This document shows, in pieces, positions 1 to 11,846 of a DNA stretch of 64,000 nt. Below the pieces are notes generated by a model. The model saw nothing but the letters and a program-made list of their open reading frames with translations, was not told the origin of the DNA and did not search any database. The position numbers and the translations under genes were made by a program. The stretch's first letter is position 1. Each line of letters opens with the position of its first letter. The stretch comes from Calvatia gigantea (taxonomy: Eukaryota; Basidiomycota; Agaricomycetes; Agaricales; Lycoperdaceae): contig JACAAK010000004.1 in the NCBI GenBank assembly GCA_025093985.1, positions 2,046,001 through 2,110,000 of the forward strand, read 5' to 3'.

Positions 1-212
1 TTTCGTCATGCGCTGGTTGTCGTTCGCGCATCCTTGGCTAGCAGTGAGCTGAGTGTCTGATCAACATTTTTAAACTGTGCAAATAGGTTCTCACTTCGAT
101 TGTGTCAGAGTAGTGGTAATCCGCGTACATGTACGCCTTTTTCCTTGGCTCATGGGGCATTCCAAGACCACCGCATGGGGGCCCTGGATCGTGCCTGCTC
201 TACAGGGAAGGG
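1..212. other. Left-edge non-coding stretch
   Basis: No reading frame here has a recognisable product. It lies downstream of the stop codon of the minus-strand His-rich gene and probably holds its 3' UTR. Confidence 0.4.
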
Positions 213-1405
213 TTAACGTCGCATCTTTATATACCACCCGAACACTTGACACACCCGGTACGCGAAATCCTGTGCGGGTGTCCTGTGTCTATTACTATGA
301 TTTGCGATATACTCAGGCTCTCGAGTATGACGGACATTCGTCTCCAATGGATTGTCACTTTCGATAGGAGGGGAAATAATTTGTGGCTCCACATTCCCGA
401 CAAGCGTAGCTTCTGGATCATTTATGTCCCGTGCTCCTTCGTTCATCCTCTCCCCTCTATCACTCGGCCTCCAGCCAATTCTGGGTGCTGGATGCGCATG
501 ACCATACTCATCAAATTCACCGGGTCCGTCACCTGAGCGTCTTTGAGGATAGCCTCGAGCTGATGGGTCTGCATACGAATCCATGCTGTCTGGCTCACGG
601 TACACAGATGGAATCGGGGTGTAGGATCTAGACCTAGACCCGGTTCTGCTTGATCCCCATGAGTCGTCATGCTGGCCATGTATTGGTGCCGGGGCGTACG
701 TAGCATCATAATCAAGGTGCTGCGGCGATTGAGAGTGATGGTGGTGGTGGCGGTGACGATGAGGTGAATGACGGCGGCTATGATTATGATGCCTGACATG
801 TTCATGCTGTGTGCCACCGCGAGGCGGAGGTGGCTCTCCATACATTCCAGGGGGAGGAACGTCTTCATACCCTGGCACTGAAGCCCCACTACTGGCGCCA
901 GTAGTGTACTGGAAGCGCCGTTGGTGATGGTCTTCATATGAATATGGATAATCCTCTGGGTAGATAGATGGGTTGGAAGATTGATACACTGGGGGTTGGC
1001 GGAGGGGAGCGTTGGCGGGAGGTGGACCTGGAAGTATATTGTCCTGTAGAGCATACTGTGGTTCTGTCCAGTGCGCGTGCGGAGTATCTTCCAGAGGGTG
1101 GTGGGGATGCTACCGAAACGAAAGCCATTAATGAGTATGGAACCGCAGTGCAACCATCAAGGACCCACCCTATGCTTCTTTTTGAGCGTCCCTCGTCTTG
1201 CAAGAGAGGGATCAGTCAACGGTTGAGATTTTATGATCTCGGGGGGCAGAGAAGTTGAGCGAGAATGAAGTGTGGCAGATGAAACTGGCGAGAGACCAGG
1301 AGTAGGGTAAGCATAGTCCTTCGCTCCAATCGGAATAATGGGTGTTGGACGTGAAGGTTGAGTTTTAGAGCTTCCAAAGCTCTTGAAAATGTTGAAGCTG
1401 GGCAT
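213..1405 (-). CDS. His/Pro/Ser-rich hypothetical protein
   Basis: Two exons fit: 1169-1405 (79 codons, starting MPSFNIFKSFGSSKTQ) and 213-1109, joined across a 59-nt intron (1110-1168, GTGGGT donor, GGTAG acceptor, phase 0). The product is about 377 residues. It is low-complexity: Pro/Tyr-rich in the middle, then a run of histidines interspersed with Arg and Ser, then Ser/Arg and Gly/Pro stretches. No catalytic domain, signal peptide or membrane segment is visible. The C-terminus contains a short hydrophobic/basic block, DFAYRVCQVFGWYIK. That block loosely resembles the ERVRHFFGLAP stretch of the second His-rich gene at 19.4-20.0 kb. The start follows a 5' region without a better ATG. I do not recognise a family; it is probably a disordered, lineage-specific protein, and its function is unknown. 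Confidence 0.7.
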
Positions 1406-1697
1406 GTCACAGAATCCTCGGTGGGGGCGTGAGGCGCGAGGCTTAAATAGCAGTGCCTCCACAAACTGGTGTATCCCACGAGGTACACATGCAGTCAAAC
1501 GCAACACCACTTAAGCTCCATGTATATGACCTAAACACTGCCTCCAATAACGTGCTAAGCAGGGCGCATTTTGAAATTCAGATTGCTGACCATATCGGTT
1601 CAGATTGAGTTTATTACAATTGTGGTTGTTTCTGATTTACAGTCCTGAACATTATGAGCGGACCTGGGATCTGCAATAAAGCTGAGGAGTTACGCAT

Positions 1698-2946
1698 TCA
1701 TCTCATTTCGTGAGCCTGCAATTCGCTCCATTGGAGTTGCTTTACATGGGATAGGGCTTGTGTAACTTTGGATATTGCGTCTGCAGTTGTGGCAATGTTG
1801 GTTGTATCCGCCAGGGCCGGGTTGGATGCAAATGACGTCAGTCGAGCCGTGAGAACTTGTAATGAAAGTTGAAGAGCTCGAGCAGATTCCTCGAGTGTGT
1901 CGGTGACCGACGAAGCCTGACGATGTTAGCATACAGAATAGAATGTGGGATGGTGAGACTCACCGTCGTGGGGGACTTTGAAGTTGGGACAATATTCTAG
2001 GCCTATGTAAATATGATTGGTGTTGATTGAAACAAGGTTCACCTGTGCAGCAGAAGTCGGAATAATGGATGTTGGGATTGATGAGGTGATCTGACTTCTG
2101 GTAAATACAAGGGCTTCTGGGAAAGTGAAACTAGAGGCAACCTGTCCAGAAGTATGGTCCTGTGGCGAGGGAACCACTGATATCTGGGCAGGCCTTGATT
2201 TTGCGGTGGGAGCATTTGATGAAGGATTCCCGGCCTTGGCTGGAACCAGATGTTCACGCCCAGCCCAATCTCTTTCGGTGGCGTAAATACAACCGCAGAG
2301 GACACATTCCTATGAATACGTGAGACGAGGAAATGAAGATGTTGAACGGCGTAACCTTTCGAGGATCTTGTTCTCCTCCTGTTCTTGGCGGGCGGACTAG
2401 CGGAACATAATAGCAGGACTCTCTTGGACATTCGTCGCCCAGCATAGTCCAACCTTGCAAGAGGCGTCGGCCTATTTCCGCAGAGGCTCGATCAGTTTGT
2501 TCTCGTCGCCGGTGTGTTTCTTCTGTCTCCACAAAGGGCGGCATATCATCTGAGGATCCAGATACTTCTGTTGCAGGCGTCGATGTCCTTGTAATATGGG
2601 AAGTAGAAGAGGTCGAGGCCGAGAGACTGCCTTGTGTTTCTCCGCCAGGTTGAGGTGGGTCATATGGTTGACGGTGAGCTGGATAGCTTTAGTAAAATTC
2701 CCTATGCAGAGTTCGCACGGGCATACTATCTGGGCCTCCGTCACAGTTGACACAAAAATGCACAATCGGTTTTTGGTATTCAGGTGATCGTAAGAGTGGG
2801 AATCGACAATTTTTGTTTGAACAAGTACGATCCGTTAAGACCTTTTAGTTTTCTCAGTAGTTTGCGGTGAAGATAGAAGTTCTACTTACCCAACCTTTTA
2901 ACATATATGTGCTGAGATCGTAGGGAGCATCGAGGATATTGGCCAT
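1698..2946 (-). CDS. Double autoantigen-p27 (ZNRD2/SSSCA1-like) zinc protein
   Basis: Exon 1 (ATG at 2946) encodes MANILDAPYDLSTYMLKGW and splices (GTAAGT) to VLTDRTCSNKNCRFPLLRSP followed by FCVNCDG. This is a complete Auto_anti-p27 domain, with the StYMLKGWvLTd signature and two Cys pairs. After a Ser/Thr linker comes a second copy: EIGRRLLQGWTMLGDECP, then SCYYVPLVRPP and, after a 46-nt intron with a GTTACG donor, ECVLCGCIYA. A Ser/Pro/Gln-rich linker and two short introns (both phase 0) lead to a C-terminal helical region, ESARALQLSLQVLTARL onward, of coiled-coil character. The family is defined by zinc-ribbon-like CxxC pairs; its human member binds tankyrase and centromere antigens, but the fungal role is not established. 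The gene is head to head with the EDEM gene, 141 bp away. Confidence 0.85.
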
Positions 2947-3087
2947 GATTTTGATTGGTTTGGGAGAAGTCGAAGTTGATTCAAAAGTTGCTAATCTTGA
3001 TCTGCGCCTAACGTCACACGTTACTGATCATATTGCCACGACATTCAACTGTCATTACTTACTCTTTCCAGGTCGGCCATCTGTCCT
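2947..3087. promoter_or_regulatory. Shared promoter between p27-like and EDEM genes
   Basis: This 141-bp gap separates two divergent start codons and so must hold both promoters. I see no clear TATA box or repeated motif. Confidence 0.4.
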
Positions 3088-6000
3088 ATGCACTGGAGGC
3101 AATTCTTGCCAGAATGTCTCTTCATCATCCTTCTGGCTTCGTTCCAGATACCTCGCTGGCTCGCTAACACCTCCGCTTCGCCTCTCAACGGTTCCGGTTG
3201 GTCTACACAACGCAAGCTTGCCGCCCGGCACGTCACACTGCTCCCAAACATAAACACCAGCACTGATACTTGAAAAATAGGGAAAGGACGAGAGAATTAT
3301 TCTATCATGGCTATGACAACTATATGACTTTTGGTACGAAGTTGATTTGATGTCCTGGATCCATTTACCTAATGACTTTCAGCCTTTCCGTTGGATGAGG
3401 TATGCTGGCCAGACTCTTAGAACCACGTAGCACTGATTTTTTTTTTTCAAGCTGACACCGCTATCATGCTCTGGCCAAGGCCCAGATTGGGAAAATCCGT
3501 ACGTCGCCAATGCAGTTGTTGACCCCCGTTATTCATCTTAGAGTTGTAGTCACAACATTGCTGCAAATGACGTTGCGGGAAACTTTTCCCTCACACTGAT
3601 TGACGTCCTCGATACCCTCGTTGTTCTGGACGATCGAGAGGGTTTCGAAAAGGCAGTGAGGAATGTCATTCAGTGGGTTCAATTTGACGTGAACACGAAA
3701 CCCCAAGTGTTCGAAACCACTATCCGAGTTCTGGGGGGTCTTTTATCTGGTCACATATTCGCCAGTCGCCTGGGACAGCCCTTCTATCTTCCATGGTATC
3801 AGGGCCAACTGCTAGAGCTTGCTTATGATCTTGGGAAGCGGTTATTGCCAGCCTTCTCCACCCGGACGGGACTTCCGTACGCTAGGGTATCTGTTGTTTC
3901 CTACGTCAGTTTGCCAACAAACTCAATATATACAAAAGATCAACCTCCGCAAAGGAGTAATGAGGGGAGAGACATTTGAGACATGTTGGTGCATCACATC
4001 CTATGTTTTTTTCCGGAATGCCTGAGAAATACGTTCAACAGGTACCGCCGGAGCAGGATCCCTCATTATAGAGTTCGCTACGCTAAGTCGGTTGACAGGG
4101 GACGACCGCTTCGAAAAAGCTGCCTACAAGGTGGGGACGCTATGTTTATCACCCTTTCATAAACTTACTGGCTCTAGGCGTTCTTTGCGTTGTGGAACCG
4201 CAAATCTGAGATCGGTCTTCTTGGTAACACGATCAATACCTGGAATGGGGTACGTCTAAGGCCCTTGAACGTCCCACACCATCCTTATCCTTCGTATAGG
4301 AATGGATTGCACCTGAAGTGACGACTATTGGTGCAGGCGTTGACTCGTTCTTTGAATATGCGCTCAAATGGTATATCATGAGCGGTAAATTCACCCAATT
4401 CAACTTATCATTGATGTTGCTCAATGTTTCACAGGTGAGATTGAGTTCTTGGATGTTTGGGACGATGCCTACGCCGCGATTATGCGCTACTCAAGGGGAG
4501 TCGATGGATATTGGGTAAGTTGGCCCCCGGCGGCCATTAACCTTGAGTTGTACACCCTGAACCAAAAAACTTCAGTACCGACCCGTAAATATGAATACTG
4601 GCGATACCGCCTATTTCACGGTTGATTCCTTGTCTGCTTTCTGGCCGGGACTACAGGTTTTAGCGGGCGATGTTCAAAGTGCTATTAAACTACATATGCT
4701 CTGTCTGTACATATCCTTTCTGACCCAGCGCACAGCTGACACGACTTGGCAGATTACAATCTATGGAGAGAACACTCTGGACTTCCTGAAGTATACGATA
4801 CGAATTTTAGGCGTGCTACTTCTCATCAATATCCTCTTCGGCCAGGTCAGTCCTACCCCAATTGATTTTCTCATCGCCTAACGTGGTATGTTAGAATTCA
4901 TTGAATCGACTTGGTATTTATACCGGGTACATCTTCTGTTCCATCGACATGATCCCGCAATTGACAATGTCATTAGGCAACTCGCGATCCGTTTTATCTC
5001 GATGTTGGAGAACGCGTTCTCGAAGATATTATCGCAAGGGCTAAAGTTAACTGTGGGTTAACCGGAATCCAAGATCTTCGCACCAACAAACGTGACGACC
5101 GCATGGAATCATTCGCGCTCTCAGAGACGCTGAAGGTGTGATTTCAATGACTTGTTCGGAGCGCTCTTGACATTTGTGCAGTATCTTTATTTGCTATTTG
5201 ACGAGGAGAACCTTCTGCACAGCGACGACTCAAATTACGTTTTTACAACTGAAGGCCATATTCTAACTCTCGATCGACAACATATGCGACCTATGTCACC
5301 GTCACGAAGAAGGATGCGTCCCGTGGATAATCACCAATGCCCTGCCTACAAACCGTTCGTTGAAGTTTATGACCGCCCCACCTCGGACACAGGTCTCGTT
5401 CGTGGCATCCGGTCGAGAAGCGATTATGATTACGCACGGAAGCTGGTGGGAGTGCCTGCTAGTTCCAGCGAAATAGACGCTTGGTCGGCTGGCGGGTGGT
5501 GCGAGAAACCAATAGCTGAAAGCTTCGTGAGTGTTAGTTCTCCATGCATCGATACCACAACCTAACAAGTCGACAGTCCCATGATTTTATCCTCTCTGCA
5601 GACGGAAGGCACGTGCCAGAGGACCTGAGTCCGAACCGACTCAAGCTTGAACCCGTCGCGGATGGCTTTATCATTCACAACATTACGGGCATCAGGACGC
5701 AAATCGTTCGACGGTTAGACGATCAGGGTTATGACGTTCGAAAATGTACGCTTTTTTATACCAACGTTCACTGAACTTGGACTGGACTAAGGCGTTTCTT
5801 AGTGGGGCATTATAACGTTAGGCCCGGGCACATGGTCTACATTAACGATCCTTCACTCTTCTCAAGCCCTGATCACGATTTGAGTCCGGTCATCCCGAAG
5901 GGGACCAGAGATCCCGACGTCCATCTTCGTCTCTTTATTGACGCACTTGACCCCATGCTAGGCCTCCAGCTTGGCAATATGGATGGTACAAGCATGGATT

Positions 6001-6617
6001 TACGGTTGACAGCGTATACCGCATTTTTCGGTGCAGATTTATCCGCGCATGCCGCGGGATCCAGTGACAAACCACCACGAATGACCCGGGGAGAAGGTCT
6101 ACCACTGTTCCGCGACCGCGATAATCAGAAGGGATGCTCACCTTACAAACACGCTTACCCTGATAGTATTCTCGTTATCGAGCGCGGAGATTGCACATTC
6201 CTTGATAAGGTCGTCCAAGCCCGCGATGCTAACGCCGCTGGTGTCATTGTCATCAGCAATGAGGACCTTGCTATCAACCCCACTGCAAATGCGGATGAAG
6301 TTGATATAGCTGGAAAACTAGATGATATTGGGCTCCTGTTGTTGCCAAAGGATCCTGGAAGTGTTCTTTTAGAGCTCATGGAGACTATTGACAACCTCGG
6401 TTCAGGTCAGGTCATGGTGGCTATCCACCGAGATCCTCTTGCAACTGCTGATTCGGCAAGGCAAGGACCCGCACGGAAAGAACAGAGAGGGAAAGCGGAA
6501 AAGGAGCAGGACAAGGAAAATGGGACGAGAAGGGACGAGAAAAATCAGGATGCCAACAATCCACGCATATTATACATTAACGGGCACCCGTTGCTAAATA
6601 CCCGATTGCTGGTCTAA
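3088..6617 (+). CDS. MNL1: ER degradation-enhancing alpha-mannosidase-like protein (EDEM/Mnl1, GH47) with PA domain
   Basis: A many-exon gene. The first exon encodes a probable signal peptide (MHWRQFLPECLFIILLASF). Later exons give the GH47 core: ELFYHGYDNYMT, AFPLDE, LTPLSCSGQGPDWENP, LTLIDVLDTLVVLDD, FETTIRVLGGLLSGH, TCTAGAGSLI, IGAGVDSFFEYALKWY, GDTAYFTVDSLSAFWPGLQ, RPEFIESTWYLYR, DLRTNKRDDRMESF and FTTEGHIL. The acidic residues expected for GH47 catalysis (Glu in FETTIR, Asp in GVDSF, Glu in FIEST) and the Ca-binding Thr of TTEGH are present. After residue ~600 comes a protease-associated (PA) domain (VIERGDCTFLDK to VIVISNED), as in EDEM3, then a Lys/Glu-rich tail. Role by family: trimming N-glycan mannose on misfolded ER glycoproteins for ERAD. 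The junction between exon 1 and the ELFYHGYD exon is uncertain, because only a weak GTCTAC donor matches the phase. The gene is convergent with APT1. Confidence 0.9.
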
Positions 6618-6680
6618 ATAAAGAAGCTTCTGGGGTAGAACATACCGATATGCGCAACACCCAGGTGAAGAATAGGGTGT

Positions 6681-7394
6681 CTAGTCCTCAGTTTGAATGA
6701 TTGAATAGACAGGTGCGTTGAGAGTGGATGCGGCTTTGAGGAATAACAGCTCAATGATGAAGAGGTATTCCAAGGTTTTTCCACCCTGCTTCTCAATGAG
6801 CTCACCCGCGGCACGTGCAGAACCGCCTTCCACGAGAGTCAGTCGTGGATTTGGATTTATGACAGATGTGGAAGTAAGTACCCGTTGCAATGAGATCGTC
6901 AACAACAATCACATTTTGTCCAGGTTTGATGGCGTCGGCTTGCATCTCGAAAGTGTCCTACGGGATACATGCGATTAGACACGAACCTACAGAAAATATT
7001 TGCATAATTACTGTGCCATATTCTTTGGCGTATTCCACATCGACACATTCCCCGGGCAGCTTACCCTTTTTTCGAACAGGGACGAAAGCTGCCCCCAGTC
7101 TCAAAGCGATGATGGGTCCTAATAGGAACCCCCGGGCGTCAAGGCCCACGACAACGTCTATCTTGCTGCAGTCTGGGAGTCCAAGAGTGTGGGAAATGAT
7201 ATGGTGCACAAGATGTGTGATAAGTGCCTCGAACGCCAGAGGATCGCGCAAGATTGGGAAGATATCCAAGAATACGATGCTCTGATGAAGTATTATTTAT
7301 TGATCTCCAACTCCAGTTTTTGTCGTGCTGTTACCTTTCGTGGAAAATCAGGATGAGCTCGCAATTTGCTTCGGATGAACGCAACGTCCGCCAT
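6681..7394 (-). CDS. APT1: Adenine phosphoribosyltransferase
   Basis: Four exons (7335-7394, 7012-7281, 6882-6957, 6681-6826) give 183 residues, the normal length for this family. Reading through the junctions: [30 protein letters not shown], a flavodoxin-like core with [46 protein letters not shown], and the PRPP-binding loop [15 protein letters not shown]. All introns are 53-55 nt and keep frame. The enzyme converts adenine plus PRPP to AMP in the cytosolic purine salvage pathway. The usual Gly after PRK (PRKGI) reads as Ser here because of the exon 1/2 junction. Its 3' end faces the EDEM 3' end, 63 bp away. Confidence 0.95.
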
Positions 7395-7657
7395 AGTGGG
7401 GAGTAAGTGGCTGGGTAAAAGGAAATAGACAAGCCGTTCACAAGCCGTGTGTTCCGTTTATCATCGATTTACCGAATTGAGATCAGTGAGACATCATTGC
7501 AATAGCTGAAAGTCAGATCGTCTCCAGTCATGCACGGATTAGCAGTGATACCTGCAATAGAGTGAGGAGCTTAACGAAGCCTGAAGCGTATAGCGCCTTT
7601 GTTACATATCAAAAAAACATAGGCAGGCATCACAGGAGGGATTGACTACATAGATGC

Positions 7658-8647
7658 TTAGACAGACTCGAGAGGCGCTGGCTCCTTGAACTCCTTTGCA
7701 ACCCGCGTGCCGGTCTCCTGTCTTTCGCGTGAGTCCAAGTTGGGCGGTCGAGGGGATAAACGGGGGACTTACGTCTGTCGATTCGCCATGAAGCTCAAGT
7801 AGTTTTGAGACATCGAACTTCGGCGACTTCAGGATTTTGGCCTTGCGGATGTAGACATTCTGCAAGGGGTAGATACTTCTCGACGCCTTCTCAATTTCTC
7901 GACCAATAGCCTCAGGCACAAACTTCTGGACCAACTCCTTCAAGTCGCAGCTCGTCGCCTCGCGGGTAATAATCTCGAACATCTTTTTCCTAATTTCCCG
8001 TATTTGACTCGACTGAGCGTATGTGGTCTTCCTCACTTGTGAGGGACGGCGTTTCGTGAAACCGATGGCGAAGAGGCGGAGGAGGTAACCATCGGTGGTT
8101 TTGACGTCGACATGAGCTTCAATGAGAGTCTGCCACTTGCGGACGAGGGAGCGGAGTTTGTCGGAGGTGAAGTCCATGCCGTGGAAGTTGGTGAGGCAGT
8201 TTTTGCCTTGGATTTCATCGATGCGCAGTTTGATTTTGCGGAAGGATTGTTCTTCATCCTTGCTAAGGTCCCCTAGCGAAACTTCGACAATGCGGCCGCG
8301 GAGGGAGTCATTGGCATTCTCTGACAAGTTACTTTAAATCGGCCATTATCCGGTCTGAATGCTTTAAGTCACATACTCAAACCAACGGATCGGTTGACAA
8401 GTGTCTTGCCAACATTTCGGACCTCGAAGATTGAAGGTGCCTTGATGTCGTACCAATCTACGGAAATATGAGTGCATGCGTTGGCATCAACCTTCAATTT
8501 TACCCACCTTTGCGGGTGAAGGGGTCAACGACCTTCTTCTTGAGACCTTTCTTGCCCTTCGAGAGACGCTTGTTCTGTGAAAGAGGAGAGAAATTAGGCG
8601 CTAGCAGGCGACAGCAGCCTTGCGCGGCTTACCTTTCCTACAGCCAT
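7658..8647 (-). CDS. RPS1: 40S ribosomal protein S1 (eS1, S3a family)
   Basis: Five exons. A 5-codon first exon (ATG at 8647, MAVGK) is followed by [19 protein letters not shown], then [19 protein letters not shown], then the long exon ([107 protein letters not shown]). A short last exon reads [19 protein letters not shown]. The product is about 255 residues, as expected. It is a structural protein of the small subunit near the mRNA exit and eIF3. Very early introns are typical of fungal ribosomal protein genes. The gene shares a 215-bp divergent promoter region with ATG10. Confidence 0.96.
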
Positions 8648-8862
8648 AATTCCGAAATGTAAGCGTCCGTGTTAGAGATGAGCAGACGACGAGCCGACAC
8701 TAGGACGGGCTTAGTTTTGAGATTTGCAAGGAGTCTTCGGCCTTTGGTCTTGTTGTCTCCCAATCCAATCGCTATCGGTGGCGCAAACCTTAACTTTGGA
8801 GTTGTATAGTTGTTCCCCCCAGTGTCACTATAGTTTGGTGTCACACTGGTTATGGGTTCAAG

Positions 8863-9609
8863 ATGCTGACTCGACCCCAATTCGACGCAGCTTGTAAGGC
8901 TCTTATCGACAAGTATGCTGGATCGACTGCAACTTTTGCGACATCTCCATTAAAAGGATGGTTATGGAACGAGTATCCTGTATGCGATCCAGAACTGGGC
9001 TTCATACCTTTCTGAGTTACACTCCAGCACTATCCTGGCTTTGGCTTTTTAAGTCGCATTGTCAATGCTTTCCGTCAATCTGGTTCCTCCGTCTCCCATC
9101 CTGACGATGATTTGGGCGAGATATTATTTGAAGGATCAGATCAAAGTGTGGTTTCCGCCGCCTCAGAATCCCACGAAGCTTTGTACTGCCGGCAATATAT
9201 AGTGTTTTCTCAGACTTTCAAGGTTCCTGCGTTCTACTTTACAGTTTGCGATTCGAGTGAGTCCACCTTGCTCAGAGAGCTATCGTCGTGTTTCCTCATC
9301 CTTGTAGGTGGCGCTCCACTTCCACTTCCAGACATCGCTAAGACTTCGCTCTTTAAAGTTGGTGCGTGCGAGGGTGTGGAGGTATCCTTGTCTGCGATTT
9401 CCCTTCCCACAACGGCGTTTCCCTTACTCTCTCACGGTGATCATCCTACTCTGGGTACACCTTGCTGGTATTTCCACCCCTGTGAGACCATGGCGGTTGT
9501 CGAGGAACTGATGAATGAAGCAAAGGAGGATGGATGGGATGAGGAAACCATGCTGATCCGATGGATGGAGTTGTGGTTCATGGTAGTGTGTACTGTCGTG
9601 AATCTATGA
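8863..9609 (+). CDS. ATG10: Ubiquitin-like-conjugating enzyme ATG10
   Basis: Three exons (8863-8973, 9028-9256, 9308-9609) give 213 residues. The C-terminal half carries the E2-like autophagy signature: HPTLGTPCWYFHPCETM, where the Cys of HPC is the expected thioester-forming residue, then MLIRWMELWFMVVCTVVNL, the usual C-terminal helix and strand. The N-terminal exon reads MLTRPQFDAACKALIDKY and contains KGWLWNEH and GFLSR motifs, as in Atg10 relatives. Atg3 also has an HPC motif, but the short length and the lack of Atg3's flexible insert favour Atg10. By family, it transfers Atg12 to Atg5 during autophagosome formation. Confidence 0.88.
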
Positions 9610-10049
9610 ATACATACCGGTTAGATGATAAATGAGAGCTACCACATAATTACATCAACTGCAGGACTGTCTCAACGTCTGCGGCATGAGTAGGGTTCAG
9701 CGTTGAGAGAAGCTGCACCCTGATCGTTATGGGTGAAAGATGTTGACGACCCTGCCGGACCGGGAAAGTCTCCCACCACCATATAAACGTATGACACGAG
9801 TGGCCGGATCATCTGGCTTCGTACTTAAGACTCGTCCGCGGCTCTCTTGGTTCCCTCGAGTTTCGTAGCTTCCGGCTTGGTCGTCGCTCCGACCCACAAG
9901 GGAAACATTCTTAGCCCATCTTGAAAGCCAGTTTGGGTACTATCCCCGTCTGCCCCTCCGACATCGCATCGAACTTACTGAACCATCTCCCTACATCAAT
10001 TGGTCGTGAACATCTGAAGGTCAAATCACCCTACAATTTATAAAGAACC
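9610..10049. other. Non-coding gap between ATG10 and the thiolase gene
   Basis: No supported gene is seen. It should hold the ATG10 3' UTR and the thiolase promoter. Pyrimidine-rich runs occur before the thiolase ATG. Confidence 0.4.
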
Positions 10050-11545
<1,496 letters not shown>

Positions 11546-11846
11546 AATACGAATACATGCAGTTTCTCTTCTGTTTTACTTCTTGTATTGTGCTTTCATT
11601 GAGATGATACAAGCAAAAGTCATCATATAACTGCAGGATCCGGATACAGTGATCTGGCTATCACTAAGCTTCATAAACGCCTGGTATCAAAATTTAACAG
11701 ATTTGGAGGTTCATTAATATTGGTGATGTCATGCCTGAGCTGACTAAGCTTACAATTAACATCAGGGACCTCCTGTACCCCCTTGTGGCAATCCACCGAC
11801 ATTGTGCAGCTTAGCCCGGGGCAGTTAACTCCATTCTTCTGATCAA
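11546..11846. other. Non-coding gap downstream of thiolase
   Basis: About 300 bp with no supported gene. It holds the thiolase 3' UTR and the upstream region of the next plus-strand gene. Confidence 0.4.

Noticed and set aside
443..1153. 236-residue minus-strand frame over the first gene
   Set aside because: It is the shifted frame of the His-rich exon; the spliced 377-residue model explains the region with normal GT-AG ends.
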